The notes beneath the pieces are model-generated. The model was not told where the DNA came from, ran no database searches, and saw nothing but the letters and a program-made list of their open reading frames with translations. From CAZHHH01 sp052400685 (GTDB lineage Bacteria; Bacteroidota; Bacteroidia; Bacteroidales; Marinilabiliaceae): a stretch of 59,266 nucleotides of DNA. Position 1 is the stretch's first letter. Each line of letters opens with the position of its first letter. Shown one piece after another: positions 18,668 to 27,300 of the stretch. The DNA lies in the NCBI GenBank assembly GCA_052400685.1, contig JBQTGJ010000023.1; one strand, given 5' to 3'. Position numbers and translations under genes: made by a program.

Positions 18668-18790
18668 GTGCTTGATAAGAAATGTTCAAATTCAAGGCTT
18701 GCGACGTCATAAAAATTAAAGCGTTAACTTTTCGTAAATGACTGTTTTTTTGACAAGCGTAACGCAGAAGTTGACTTTATAGACAAGCAT
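18668..18790 (+). repeat. Dispersed palindromic element (copy D)
   Basis: The left end GTGCTTGATAAG...TTCAAATTCAAGGCTTGCG and right end CGTAACGCAGAAGTTGACT...GACAAGCAT form imperfect terminal inverted repeats. The right half is nearly identical to the copy at 1-60. It ends 37 bases before the fabI -33 box. Confidence 0.75.
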
Positions 18791-18826
18791 TAAATAGACT
18801 TAATAAAAACAAAATTAATGTACGAG

Positions 18827-18858
18827 TTGTTGTAATGGGCAATTAAGCTTTATATTTG
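18827..18858 (+). promoter_or_regulatory. fabI promoter
   Basis: TTGTTG at 18827-18832, an 18-base spacer and TATATTTG at 18851-18858 match the Bacteroidota promoter consensus. The -7 box is 23 bases before the fabI start. Confidence 0.65.
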
Positions 18859-18881
18859 CGCATTCAAAAATCAAAACAGAT

Positions 18882-19727
18882 ATGGGATATAATCTTTTAA
18901 AAGGAAAGCGAGGCATCATATTCGGCGCCCTTAACGACATGTCGATAGCCTGGAAGGTTGCCGAACTGGCTCACGAAGAAGGTGCTGTTTTTACACTTTC
19001 AAACACACATGTGGCTTGCCGTATGGGAAGTGTTATGGAGTTGGCTGAACGAACGGGTTCTCAACTTATACCGGCAGATGCCACCAACGTTGAAGACCTT
19101 GAAAACGTGATTAAGACTTCCATGGAGGTTTTGGGTGGTAAAATTGATTTTATTTTGCATTCGATCGGAATGTCACTCAATGTTCGTAAAGGTAAAGTTT
19201 ACCACGATCTGGATTATAATTATTTGTCGAAGACACTTGATATCTCTGCTATTTCCTTTCACAAAGTGATGCAGGTGGCCTTTAAAATGGATGCCATGAG
19301 TGAGTGGGGCTCTATTTTGGCTTTGTCGTATGTCGCTGCTCAGCGTACCCTCTACGGTTACAACGATATGGCTGACGCCAAAGCTTTGTTGGAGTCGTTT
19401 GCACGTAGTTTTGGCTATATTTACGGCCGCGAAAAAAAGGTGCGCGTCAATACCATTAGTCAATCACCAACAATGACTACTGCAGGTAGCGGTGTGAAAG
19501 GATTCGATGGTCTGGTTGATTTTGCCGACCGCATGTCGCCACTTGGAAATGCCGATGCCAATGATTGTGCCAATTTCTGCGTTGCAATGTTTTCCGATCT
19601 GACAAAAAAAGTGACCATGCAAAACTTATATCACGACGGCGGTTTTTCAAGCATGGGAATGAGTTTGCGGGCTATGAAACAGTACAATAAGAGTTTTGAT
19701 ACCGATTTGGTACAGGATTTATATTAA
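18882..19727 (+). CDS. fabI: Enoyl-[acyl-carrier-protein] reductase (NADH) FabI
   Basis: FabI reduces trans-2-enoyl-ACP in the last step of the fatty acid elongation cycle. The 281-residue protein is an SDR-fold enzyme with the FabI-specific N-terminus (GKRGIIFGALNDMSIAWKVA), HSIGMS near residue 95, and the Tyr-X6-Lys active site (Y160, K167) with the second conserved tyrosine at about Y150. The distal PMTTAGSGVKGFD-like segment forms the flexible substrate-binding loop (here preceded by SQSPT). It is a single gene with its own promoter and terminator. Confidence 0.96.
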   Translation: MGYNLLKGKRGIIFGALNDMSIAWKVAELAHEEGAVFTLSNTHVACRMGSVMELAERTGSQLIPADATNVEDLENVIKTSMEVLGGKIDFILHSIGMSLNVRKGKVYHDLDYNYLSKTLDISAISFHKVMQVAFKMDAMSEWGSILALSYVAAQRTLYGYNDMADAKALLESFARSFGYIYGREKKVRVNTISQSPTMTTAGSGVKGFDGLVDFADRMSPLGNADANDCANFCVAMFSDLTKKVTMQNLYHDGGFSSMGMSLRAMKQYNKSFDTDLVQDLY

Positions 19728-19812
19728 TGACTTCGTATTTATACCACTTTTTATTACAATTAGTGACGGATTTATATTAGAGAACATTTTTGTAATTTGT
19801 TGAATATCATTG

Positions 19813-19846
19813 TTAAAAGGCTTCCTTGCTGAGGGAGCCTTTTAAG
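19813..19846 (+). terminator. fabI terminator
   Basis: The hairpin AAAAGGCTTCC / GGGAGCCTTTT is followed by T-rich sequence about 85 bases after the stop. Confidence 0.7.
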
Positions 19847-19888
19847 TTGTTAAGTACTTTAATGTTTCTTTATCTGCTTTTAAAGCAT

Positions 19889-19896
19889 TAAATTTG
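19889..19896 (+). promoter_or_regulatory. -7 element of cysDN
   Basis: TAAATTTG fits TAnnTTTG. It would give a leader of about 85 bases before the chosen cysD ATG. It overlaps the upstream in-frame GTG at 19896-19898, which argues that the GTG is not the start. Confidence 0.45.
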
Positions 19897-19988
19897 TGAC
19901 ATTTTGCCAGAGGCCTCATTCAGGCCCTGTTTGTTTAGCGTTATTTTCATTAAAATCATTCGCCGCTTGGGGCGGAAAATATTATTGC

Positions 19989-20894
19989 ATGGATAATTAT
20001 CAGATTAACCACCTAAAAGAGTTGGAAGCTGAATCCATTTACGTAATACGTGAAGTGGCAGCGCAGTTTGAGAATCCCGTCATGTTGTTTTCAGGCGGTA
20101 AGGATTCAATTGTGATGTTTCATTTGGCTCGTAAGGCGTTTTGGCCGGCTAAAGTGCCTTTCCCGTTGATGCACATCGATACCGGACATAACTTTCCGGA
20201 GACACTGGAGTATCGCGATCGGTTAATGCAGAAGACTGGCGCCAAATGTATTGTGAGGCTGGTTCAGGATTCTATTGACAAAGGTCGGGCTAAGGAAGAA
20301 ACCGGCTTTAATGCCAGCCGTAATAAACTCCAAACGGTTACGCTGCTTGATGCTCTGGAAGAGCTTAAATTTGATGCAGCCATGGGAGGCGGAAGACGTG
20401 ATGAAGAGAAAGCACGCGCTAAAGAAAGGTTCTTTTCACACCGCGATGAATTTGGTCAGTGGGATCCCAAAAATCAACGGCCTGAACTATGGAATCTCTT
20501 TAACGGACGTAAAAATATGGGCGAACATTTCCGTGTTTTCCCAATCAGTAACTGGACGGAGATGGATGTCTGGCAATATATTTATATGGAAAAAATTGAC
20601 TTGCCGTCTTTGTATTATACGCATGAGCGGGAAGTATTTGAACGCGATGGTCAGATAATGGCTGTAGCGCCTTTCTTGAAATTACGTGATACCGAAAAGC
20701 CCAAAAAAATGAGGGTGCGTTGCCGTACCATTGGCGATATTACTTGTACTGGTCTGACTTTGTCTGCGGCTAATACCATCGAAGATATTATTCAGGAGGT
20801 GGCCGCATCAAGGGTTACCGAACGGGGTGGACGTTCCGACGACAAACGCTCTGAAGCGGCCATGGAAGATCGTAAGAAAGAAGGCTATTTTTAA
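19989..20894 (+). CDS. cysD: Sulfate adenylyltransferase small subunit CysD
   Basis: CysD makes adenosine 5'-phosphosulfate from ATP and sulfate, with CysN as its GTP-driven partner. The 301-residue product (ATG at 19989) equals the normal length. The frame is open back to a GTG at 19896, but the extra residues have no family match and overlap the promoter. It has the PP-loop SGGKDS at residues 35-40, a GGRRDEEKARAKER segment, and family-specific SNWTEMDVWQYI and GDITCTGLTLS near the C-terminus. It is the first gene of the cysDN operon, 20 bases before cysN. No cysC, cysH or cysI follows in the window. Confidence 0.95.
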   Translation: MDNYQINHLKELEAESIYVIREVAAQFENPVMLFSGGKDSIVMFHLARKAFWPAKVPFPLMHIDTGHNFPETLEYRDRLMQKTGAKCIVRLVQDSIDKGRAKEETGFNASRNKLQTVTLLDALEELKFDAAMGGGRRDEEKARAKERFFSHRDEFGQWDPKNQRPELWNLFNGRKNMGEHFRVFPISNWTEMDVWQYIYMEKIDLPSLYYTHEREVFERDGQIMAVAPFLKLRDTEKPKKMRVRCRTIGDITCTGLTLSAANTIEDIIQEVAASRVTERGGRSDDKRSEAAMEDRKKEGYF

Positions 20895-20914
20895 CCAGGT
20901 ATCAAATCATTGTT

Positions 20915-22192
20915 ATGAGCGGAAAAAATTCAGGATATTTAGATATGGAATTGCTGCGGTTTACTACTGCAGGTAGCGTCGATGACGGTAAAAGTACGTT
21001 AATTGGTCGGTTGCTGTATGATTCAAAAGCTATTTTCGAAGATCAAATGGAAGCCATTGAGAGGGCCAGTGAGCGCGCTGGTGGCGAACAGGTAAACCTG
21101 GCCCTGCTTACCGATGGCCTTAGGGCTGAACGCGAACAAGGTATTACTATCGATGTGGCTTACCGGTATTTTGCAACCCCGCGTCGTAAATTCATTATTG
21201 CTGACACCCCCGGGCATATTCAGTACACGCGTAATATGGTTACGGGCGCCAGTACCGCCAATGCTGCCCTCATTTTGGTTGATGCACGCCATGGTGTTTT
21301 GGAGCAAACTCGTCGTCACGCTTTTATTGCTTCATTGCTCCAAATTCCTCATATCATTATTTGTGTGAACAAAATGGATTTGATGAATTACGACCAGGCT
21401 GTTTATAACGCGATTGTAAAGGATTTTGAAGCCATGGCCTCAAAGTTGTCAGTGAAAGATGTCCGTTTTGTGCCTATTAGCGCACTCGAAGGTGATAATG
21501 TGGTGGATCGTGGCGATAAGATGGATTGGTATCAGGGACCTACACTGATGTACTTACTGGAAAATATCCACATTGGAAGCGATTTAAACCGGGATGATTT
21601 TCGGTTTCCTGTTCAATATGTGATTCGACCTCAATCCAAAGAATGGCCCGATTATCGTGGTTATGGCGGGCGCGTGGCCAGTGGCGTTCTTCATGTGGGA
21701 GATGAAATATCGGTGCTGCCCTCTGGTTTTTCTTCCAGGGTGAAATCCATCGATCTGTTTGGTGAGCAAATGGACAAAGCATTTGCGCCACAGTCGGTCA
21801 ATATTACCCTCGAAGACGATATTGACATCAGCCGGGGCGATATGATTGTTAAGCAGGCTAACGGCCAGAAACCGCGTGTCGATCAGGATGTTGAAATTAT
21901 GATGTGCTGGTTTAATGAGAAGAAGCTCGTACCGGGTGGTAAATATGCGCTCAAACATACAACGACCGAAGTACGATGTATGGTTAAGGAGGTGCAATAT
22001 AAAATGGATATCAATGAGCTCGAAAAGAATTTCGACGACAAAGAAATTGGTATGAATGACATTGCCAGGGTTACTTTGCGTACCACTAAACCTTTATTTT
22101 TCGATTCATACAAAGTAAACCGTATTACTGGTAGTTTAATTCTGATTGATGAGGTGACTAACGAGACCGTTGCTGCCGGCATGATCATTTAG
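20915..22192 (+). CDS. cysN: Sulfate adenylyltransferase GTPase subunit CysN
   Basis: CysN couples GTP hydrolysis to APS formation by CysD. G1 is GSVDDGKS at residues 20-27, G3 is DTPGH at 97-101 and G4 is NKMD at 152-155, in the order of EF-Tu-like GTPases. Beta-barrel domains II and III follow to residue 425. There is no C-terminal APS kinase (CysC) domain, so this is not the NodQ-type fusion. APS kinase or reductase must be encoded elsewhere if the pathway is complete. It is co-transcribed with cysD and has its own terminator. Confidence 0.95.
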   Translation: MSGKNSGYLDMELLRFTTAGSVDDGKSTLIGRLLYDSKAIFEDQMEAIERASERAGGEQVNLALLTDGLRAEREQGITIDVAYRYFATPRRKFIIADTPGHIQYTRNMVTGASTANAALILVDARHGVLEQTRRHAFIASLLQIPHIIICVNKMDLMNYDQAVYNAIVKDFEAMASKLSVKDVRFVPISALEGDNVVDRGDKMDWYQGPTLMYLLENIHIGSDLNRDDFRFPVQYVIRPQSKEWPDYRGYGGRVASGVLHVGDEISVLPSGFSSRVKSIDLFGEQMDKAFAPQSVNITLEDDIDISRGDMIVKQANGQKPRVDQDVEIMMCWFNEKKLVPGGKYALKHTTTEVRCMVKEVQYKMDINELEKNFDDKEIGMNDIARVTLRTTKPLFFDSYKVNRITGSLILIDEVTNETVAAGMII

Positions 22193-22213
22193 AGTGATTT
22201 TTTAATAATATAA

Positions 22214-22251
22214 TAAGGCCCTGTTGGTATTTTACCGATGGGGCTTTTTTT
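22214..22251 (+). terminator. cysDN terminator
   Basis: A two-part hairpin (GGCCC...GGGGC with inner GGTA/TACC) is followed by seven T, starting about 20 bases after the cysN stop. Confidence 0.7.
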
Positions 22252-22340
22252 GTGCCTGTCCAGAAAGCCTTTTGTCTGAGCTGGAAAGTTTAAATTCATG
22301 GCCTGCCTGCGTTTTTGACTGGTTTGATGAATTGTTCGAC
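22252..22340 (+). repeat. Degenerate trace of the dispersed element (copy E)
   Basis: CCTGTCCAGAAAG and AAAGTTTAAATTCATGGCCTGC resemble the left half of the element; no right half is recognisable. Support is weak. Confidence 0.35.
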
Positions 22341-22354
22341 CTCTTTGAGGGCGT

Positions 22355-22406
22355 AGGTTTGTAGCCAATGATTGGCTACAAACCTTTGGACTCCGCCGGA
22401 GTCCAA
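22355..22406. repeat. Two back-to-back perfect palindromes
   Basis: A 15-base stem AGGTTTGTAGCCAAT / ATTGGCTACAAACCT with a single central base occupies 22355-22385. Directly after it comes a 9-base stem TTGGACTCC / GGAGTCCAA with loop GCC at 22386-22406. Neither has a T run, so a simple terminator role is unlikely. Confidence 0.85.
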
Positions 22407-22491
22407 TAATTATGCTTGTTCTGACACTCAACATGGCTAGCATTATGCGTATCGAACATCCCTTTCTCCTTCTCAAACTTCGAAACTCATC

Positions 22492-22797
22492 TGGCAGAGT
22501 TAGAAGCTTATTCTCAGAGTTAGAAGCTTATTCTCAGAGTTAGAAGCTTATCTGGCACAGTTAGAAGAGTATCTGGCACAGTTAGAAGGATGTCTGGCAC
22601 AGTTAGAAGAGTATCTGGCACAGTTAGAAGGATGTCTGGCACAGTTAGATGAGTATCTGGCAGAGTTAGAAGGATATCTGGCAGAGTTAGAAGAACATCT
22701 GGCAGAGTTAGAAGAACATCTGGCAGAGTTAGAAGGATATCTGGCAGAGTTAGAAGAACATCTGGCAGAGTTAGAAGAACATCTGGCACAGTTATAG
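22492..22797 (+). repeat. 21-base minisatellite, about 14 units
   Basis: The unit is TCTGGCAGAGTTAGAAGAACA with CAGAG/CACAG and GAGTA/GGATG/GAACA variants. The first two units are 20 bases long, which breaks the frame. Units are exactly seven codons, so both strands stay open across the array. The plus strand reads as LAELEEH/LAQLEEY heptads and the minus strand as a run of LLTLPD-type heptads. No start codon precedes the plus-strand frame, so it is treated as non-coding. Confidence 0.9.
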
Positions 22798-22898
22798 GTG
22801 CTCGTTCAGGGCCTCCAAAGTCCGATGGATTATGAATTCTCTTCTGTAAATGATCATTTACAGAATTAGCATAACGCGGCAGTTCACTTTATCGACAA
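22798..22898 (+). repeat. Dispersed palindromic element, diverged (copy F)
   Basis: Recognisable by CTCGTTCAGGGCCT...AAAGTCCGA, TGTAAATGATCATTTACAGAATTAGCATAACGC and CACTTTATCGACAAA. The centre has become a local palindrome (TGTAAATGATCATTTACA). It ends eight bases before the stop of the minus-strand lipid kinase gene. Confidence 0.65.
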
Positions 22899-22905
22899 AC
22901 CCTGA

Positions 22906-23859
22906 TTAGTTTCGGTTAATTACCGGCAACATTTCTCTGATGGGTGAAAATAAATTTTGAATTTGTCTTAGGTGGATATCAGGTGCGACTACTTTTAGTG
23001 CCAGATGCATAATTTCTACTTCTGCTTTTTTGCCCAGATTAACCGGCTCTCCATCAACATGCCCCAATAGGTCGGACGTATGCTCTACTATCACTTTGGG
23101 CGATTTTACAATCAGGTCATATCTGTTGCGGTCAATACTTTGATCGAGCATGCTGATAAGTAATGCAGGCGCTGTGAATTTTGGAAAATCACGTATCAGA
23201 CACACATCAATCAACCCATCGTCAATACGTGCTTGCGGGGCTATGTAAACATTGTTGCCATATTGCGAGGAATTGGCAAAACTGATTAAAAAAGCATCCC
23301 AATCCCTGGTCTGATCGCCAATTGTAACACGGTAGACCGATGATTTGTAAGTCATGAATTCCTTCGTAATGAGTTGCATGTAAGCCAATGGACCGCGGTT
23401 CTTTCGGTTGGCAAACTGGTGGCTGATGTACGCGTCAAAACCTATGCCGGCAACATTAAGCGAATAATAATCATTAATTTTAATGACGTCAATGGCTTTT
23501 AGTTTGGCTTGACTAATTACTTCCAGTGCTTTATTTATTTTAAATGGAATTTCAAGATGCCGGGCCAGTCCGTTGCCCGAACCCGTAGGGATAATGCCCA
23601 GGGCGGTTGAGGAGTTTATTAATCCGCGACCGGTTTCGTTAACAGTGCCATCACCGCCAACCGCTACCACTATGGCATAATTGCCGGCTGCTGCAAGGCT
23701 TAACTCAAGCGCATGCCCTTTATATTTTGTGTAAGCAATATCAACCGACCATTTGTTTAAATCCAACTCTGAATGAATGATTTCTTCAATGTTCTTTTGC
23801 CGGCCAATTCCCGAAACGGGGTTTATAATAAAGAGAATTTTTGTTCTCATAGTTTCCAT
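22906..23859 (-). CDS. Diacylglycerol kinase-family lipid kinase
   Basis: A member of the DAGK/sphingosine-kinase/YegS-like family that phosphorylates a lipid hydroxyl using ATP. The 317-residue protein has the ATP-binding INPVSG start (residues 12-17), the GGDGTVNE motif, and IPTGSGNGLARHLEIP for the adenine-pocket loop. The C-terminal beta-domain contains DDGLIDVCLIR and HVDGEP. Substrate specificity cannot be read from sequence. The start is METMRTKI; a second methionine at residue 4 is equally possible. TATATTTG lies on the minus strand at 23874-23881, only 15 bases from the start. Confidence 0.9.
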   Translation of the reverse strand: METMRTKILFIINPVSGIGRQKNIEEIIHSELDLNKWSVDIAYTKYKGHALELSLAAAGNYAIVVAVGGDGTVNETGRGLINSSTALGIIPTGSGNGLARHLEIPFKINKALEVISQAKLKAIDVIKINDYYSLNVAGIGFDAYISHQFANRKNRGPLAYMQLITKEFMTYKSSVYRVTIGDQTRDWDAFLISFANSSQYGNNVYIAPQARIDDGLIDVCLIRDFPKFTAPALLISMLDQSIDRNRYDLIVKSPKVIVEHTSDLLGHVDGEPVNLGKKAEVEIMHLALKVVAPDIHLRQIQNLFSPIREMLPVINRN

Positions 23860-24349
23860 ACGAAATTACATTGCAAATATATCATTTTATTGTGGAATAA
23901 GCTTTGTTTTATCGCTGTAGGACAATTGATAAGTCGTGTTTGTCCGAAAACTTCTGCGGCAGCTATTAAAGCTTCGTTTTGAGGCTTTTTACTATTCAAA
24001 AAATGTTCGTTAACTGGCGTAAATACTATCCTTAAAAGCAATAATCACGAAATAAATGAGGGCTTTCTTTATTTGATACATTTTGGGTTTATTATCAATC
24101 TACCTTACATTTTCTGATATTTTGTGGCTGTTCGTTTCGGAAAACTGGTTGTATGTTTGTATCGTTAATTCTTACAGACAATTATCTTCGGGTCTGAATC
24201 TCTGTGTTGATAACAAATGATATGTCGTCTTTATAAGCAGAATTAATTTAGGGAAGGGTTTATGTTGATTTCATGCTGGGTGTGTTGATTTATTTCGCCG
24301 CATCTGCTTTGTGAAATATAAATATTACTAATTCACTAAATTAAGCTCT
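23860..24349. promoter_or_regulatory. Divergent spacer upstream of the lipid kinase and pectinase genes
   Basis: This 490-base AT-rich spacer holds no gene that I can support. On the minus strand TATATTTG at 23874-23881 is a candidate -7 box for the kinase. On the plus strand TATGTTTG at 24152-24159 fits the -7 consensus but would give a 190-base leader for the pectinase gene. The shared 14-base box found upstream of the rhamnogalacturonan genes is absent here. Confidence 0.4.
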
Positions 24350-27300
24350 ATGAAAAAACGTACATTAATTTTGTGTTTATTATCCTTTTGGATGGTAAAT
24401 ATCTTTGGCAGTAGCTATTATGTAGCTCCCGGAGGAAATGATTCAAATTCGGGGACGCTGTCCAGTCCCTTTAAATCTCTTGAAAAAGCGGTCTCTTTAG
24501 TCTCTGCCGGCGATTATATTTATTTGCGCGGTGGTACTTATAGTATGACGGTTTCATCTTTGGTTATCGACCGTTCTAAAAGCGGCTCAGCCGGTAATTT
24601 GGTTCATATTTTTGCCTATGGCAGTGAAACGCCTGTTTTGAGTTTTGACGATGTGGAGAATTCTTCCAGTCGTGGTATTGTTCAGGATGCTGCTTATTGG
24701 CACTGGAAAGGAATTACAATTGAAAAAGCCGGTGATAATGGAATGCTTCTTTCAGGTAATAACAATACCATCGAGAATTGTGTCTTTCGAAGCAATCATG
24801 ATACGGGTTTGCAGCTAAGCAGATACAATACTTCATATACGTCTATTTCCGATTGGCCATCCAATAATTTAATTGTGGGCTGCGAGGCTTTTAATAATAA
24901 GGACTCTGATAATGAAGATGCCGATGGCTTTGCTGCCAAATTAACTTGTGGAACTGGTAATGTTTTCCGTAACTGTGTTTCTCATCACAATATTGATGAT
25001 GGCTGGGATTTGTATACAAAGTCAGATACAGGCCCTATTGGTGTGGTTTTCATGGAAAACTGTATTGCTCACGATAATGGAATCCTAACCGATGGTGTCA
25101 CTTCTGGTGGGGGCGATAAGAATGGTTTTAAACTCGGCTCATCCAGTAATACTGTCAATCATATTTTGAGGCGTTGCGTAGCTTTCAATAATGGAAAACA
25201 CGGGTTTACAGATAATGGCAATATCGGGAGTATTGAATTTACAAATCTTACTTCATACAATAATGGGGATTATAATTTTCATACCCGTGATAATGCCTCT
25301 CATGTTTTTAAAAATTGTGTGTCATTCAATGGGTCACATACCGACAGAATCGTTGGCGATGCTTCGGCTCCCAATGCTTTTACCGATACTGATACCGATT
25401 GGTCTTTTTCGGCTTCTTCGTCGGACTTTGTGACCTTATCGCCTGGTGATAACAGCGCGCCGTTGTCCAATGGTTTTCTAAACTTAAAATCATCAAGTCC
25501 GCTTGTGGATGCCGGTGTCTCTTCGTCAGGTATTACTTATAACGGCGCATCACCTGATTTGGGTGCGGTTGAATATGGCGGCAGTTCAACTGTAACAACT
25601 TATTCGCTTTCTACTTCAGTTGTTGGATCGGGTACGGTCAGCCCTTCGTCCGGTTCATATCCGGAAGGAAGTAACGTCACCCTGACGGCCACGCCGGCGG
25701 CTGGCTGGAATTTTAGTTATTGGACGGGAGATGCCTCTGGTTCTTCTAATCCTTTGTCTGTAACCATGAGTTCTGACAGAGCGATTACGGCTGTGTTTGT
25801 AAATGACGATGATGATGATGATGGTGATACAGGAGGTGTTGTTGATGGTTCCACTGTAAGAATTGAAGATACCGATGCCGGCACTATTTCATACGATGGA
25901 AGTTTAAAATCTTATGGTGATGCCGACAACGGAACTGCTATAAACTTAAGTAATAGTGTGGGGCAGCAAATTGTCTGGAATTATTCCGCAACTTCATCGG
26001 GGACGTATGGAATCACTTTGCGTTATACACGAAAAGCTTCGATGGTAAATAATGTTAAGATTATTGTAAATGGTGGTTCGGCTCAAACATTGTCCCTTCC
26101 AGAGACAACAAGTTCCGTATTTGCAACAGCTTCACTCAATGTGTCTCTAAATAGTGGGGTGAATGAAATTATCCTTGAAACGAGCGCCGATGGCGAGAGT
26201 GCTGATATCGACTGGATTGAGATTACTGGCGGTTCTGAGACGACCGATCCGTCGATTACTTATTCTTTAACAACTTCGGTTACTGGGGAAGGAACGATTT
26301 CTCCTTCGCAGGGTACGTATGAAGCCGGTACTTCTGTTGTTCTGGTTGCAACGCCTGCAAGTGGTTGGATATTTGAGAGCTGGAGTGGTGGTTATACCGG
26401 AACGACTGCTACTGTAGTTATGGACGATAATAAATATGTTACGGCTACTTTTGTACAGGTAACAGGCCAGAATAGTATTGTTATCCAGGAAAATACCATT
26501 GGCTTTTGTGGTGTCGACGGAACTGTTGACAGCGACAATGCAGGATACACCGGAAGTGGTTTTGCTAACACCACTAATGCTTCTTCCACAGGTGTTGACT
26601 ATAAAGTGAGTTCTACAGGCGGTTCTGCCACTTTAACGGTACAATATGCCAATGGATCTACTGATCGTCCGGCTAAGGTTATTGTCAATGGCAGTACGGT
26701 TGTTGCATCGTTTAGTATGCCATCAACCGGTTCTTGGACTTCATGGACATCTGTGTCAACGGCTATAACCCTTAATTCGGGGGTTAATACCATACGACTG
26801 GAGGCTACGACCAGTGGCGGACTTGCAAATGTTGATTATGTTGAGTTTCTCGGCAATGGATTAGCTGCGGTTGATTGTGATGCTTCTTCTTCTGAAAGTT
26901 ATAATCTTACCGTATCGGTTAATGGATCGGGTTCTGTTTCGCCTGCTTCAGCTTCTTATGACGTTGGAACAACGGTGTTGTTAACTGCCAGTCCTTCCAG
27001 TGGATGGACTTTTGATAGCTGGAGTGGCTCAGTTAGCGGGACGTCAAATCCGTTAACTGTTGTTGTCAATTCGGACATGAATGTGACGGCAAATTTCACT
27101 CAATCATCCTCTGGTGACGCTAATTTTGATATGATTGGGTATGCAACTGTAAATGCCGATGGTTATACTACAACAACCGGCGGTGCGGGTGGTTCTGTAA
27201 CCACGGTGAGTTCTTTGTCGGCTTTGCAGGCATGGGCCTCAGACCGGGAGAATAATACTTCTCCGGCCATTTTATATATCGATGGGAAAATTTCAGCCTC

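Noticed and set aside
19896..19988. Upstream GTG start giving CysD 31 extra residues
   Set aside because: The extra residues have no family counterpart, and the GTG overlaps the TAAATTTG promoter element. ATG at 19989 gives the normal length.
22520..22789. 89-residue minus-strand protein of LLTLPD repeats
   Set aside because: It is the other strand of the minisatellite, which is open in several frames because the unit is seven codons. There is no promoter or family match.
22492..22797. Possible CRISPR array
   Set aside because: Units are contiguous 21-base repeats without unique spacers, and no cas genes are nearby.
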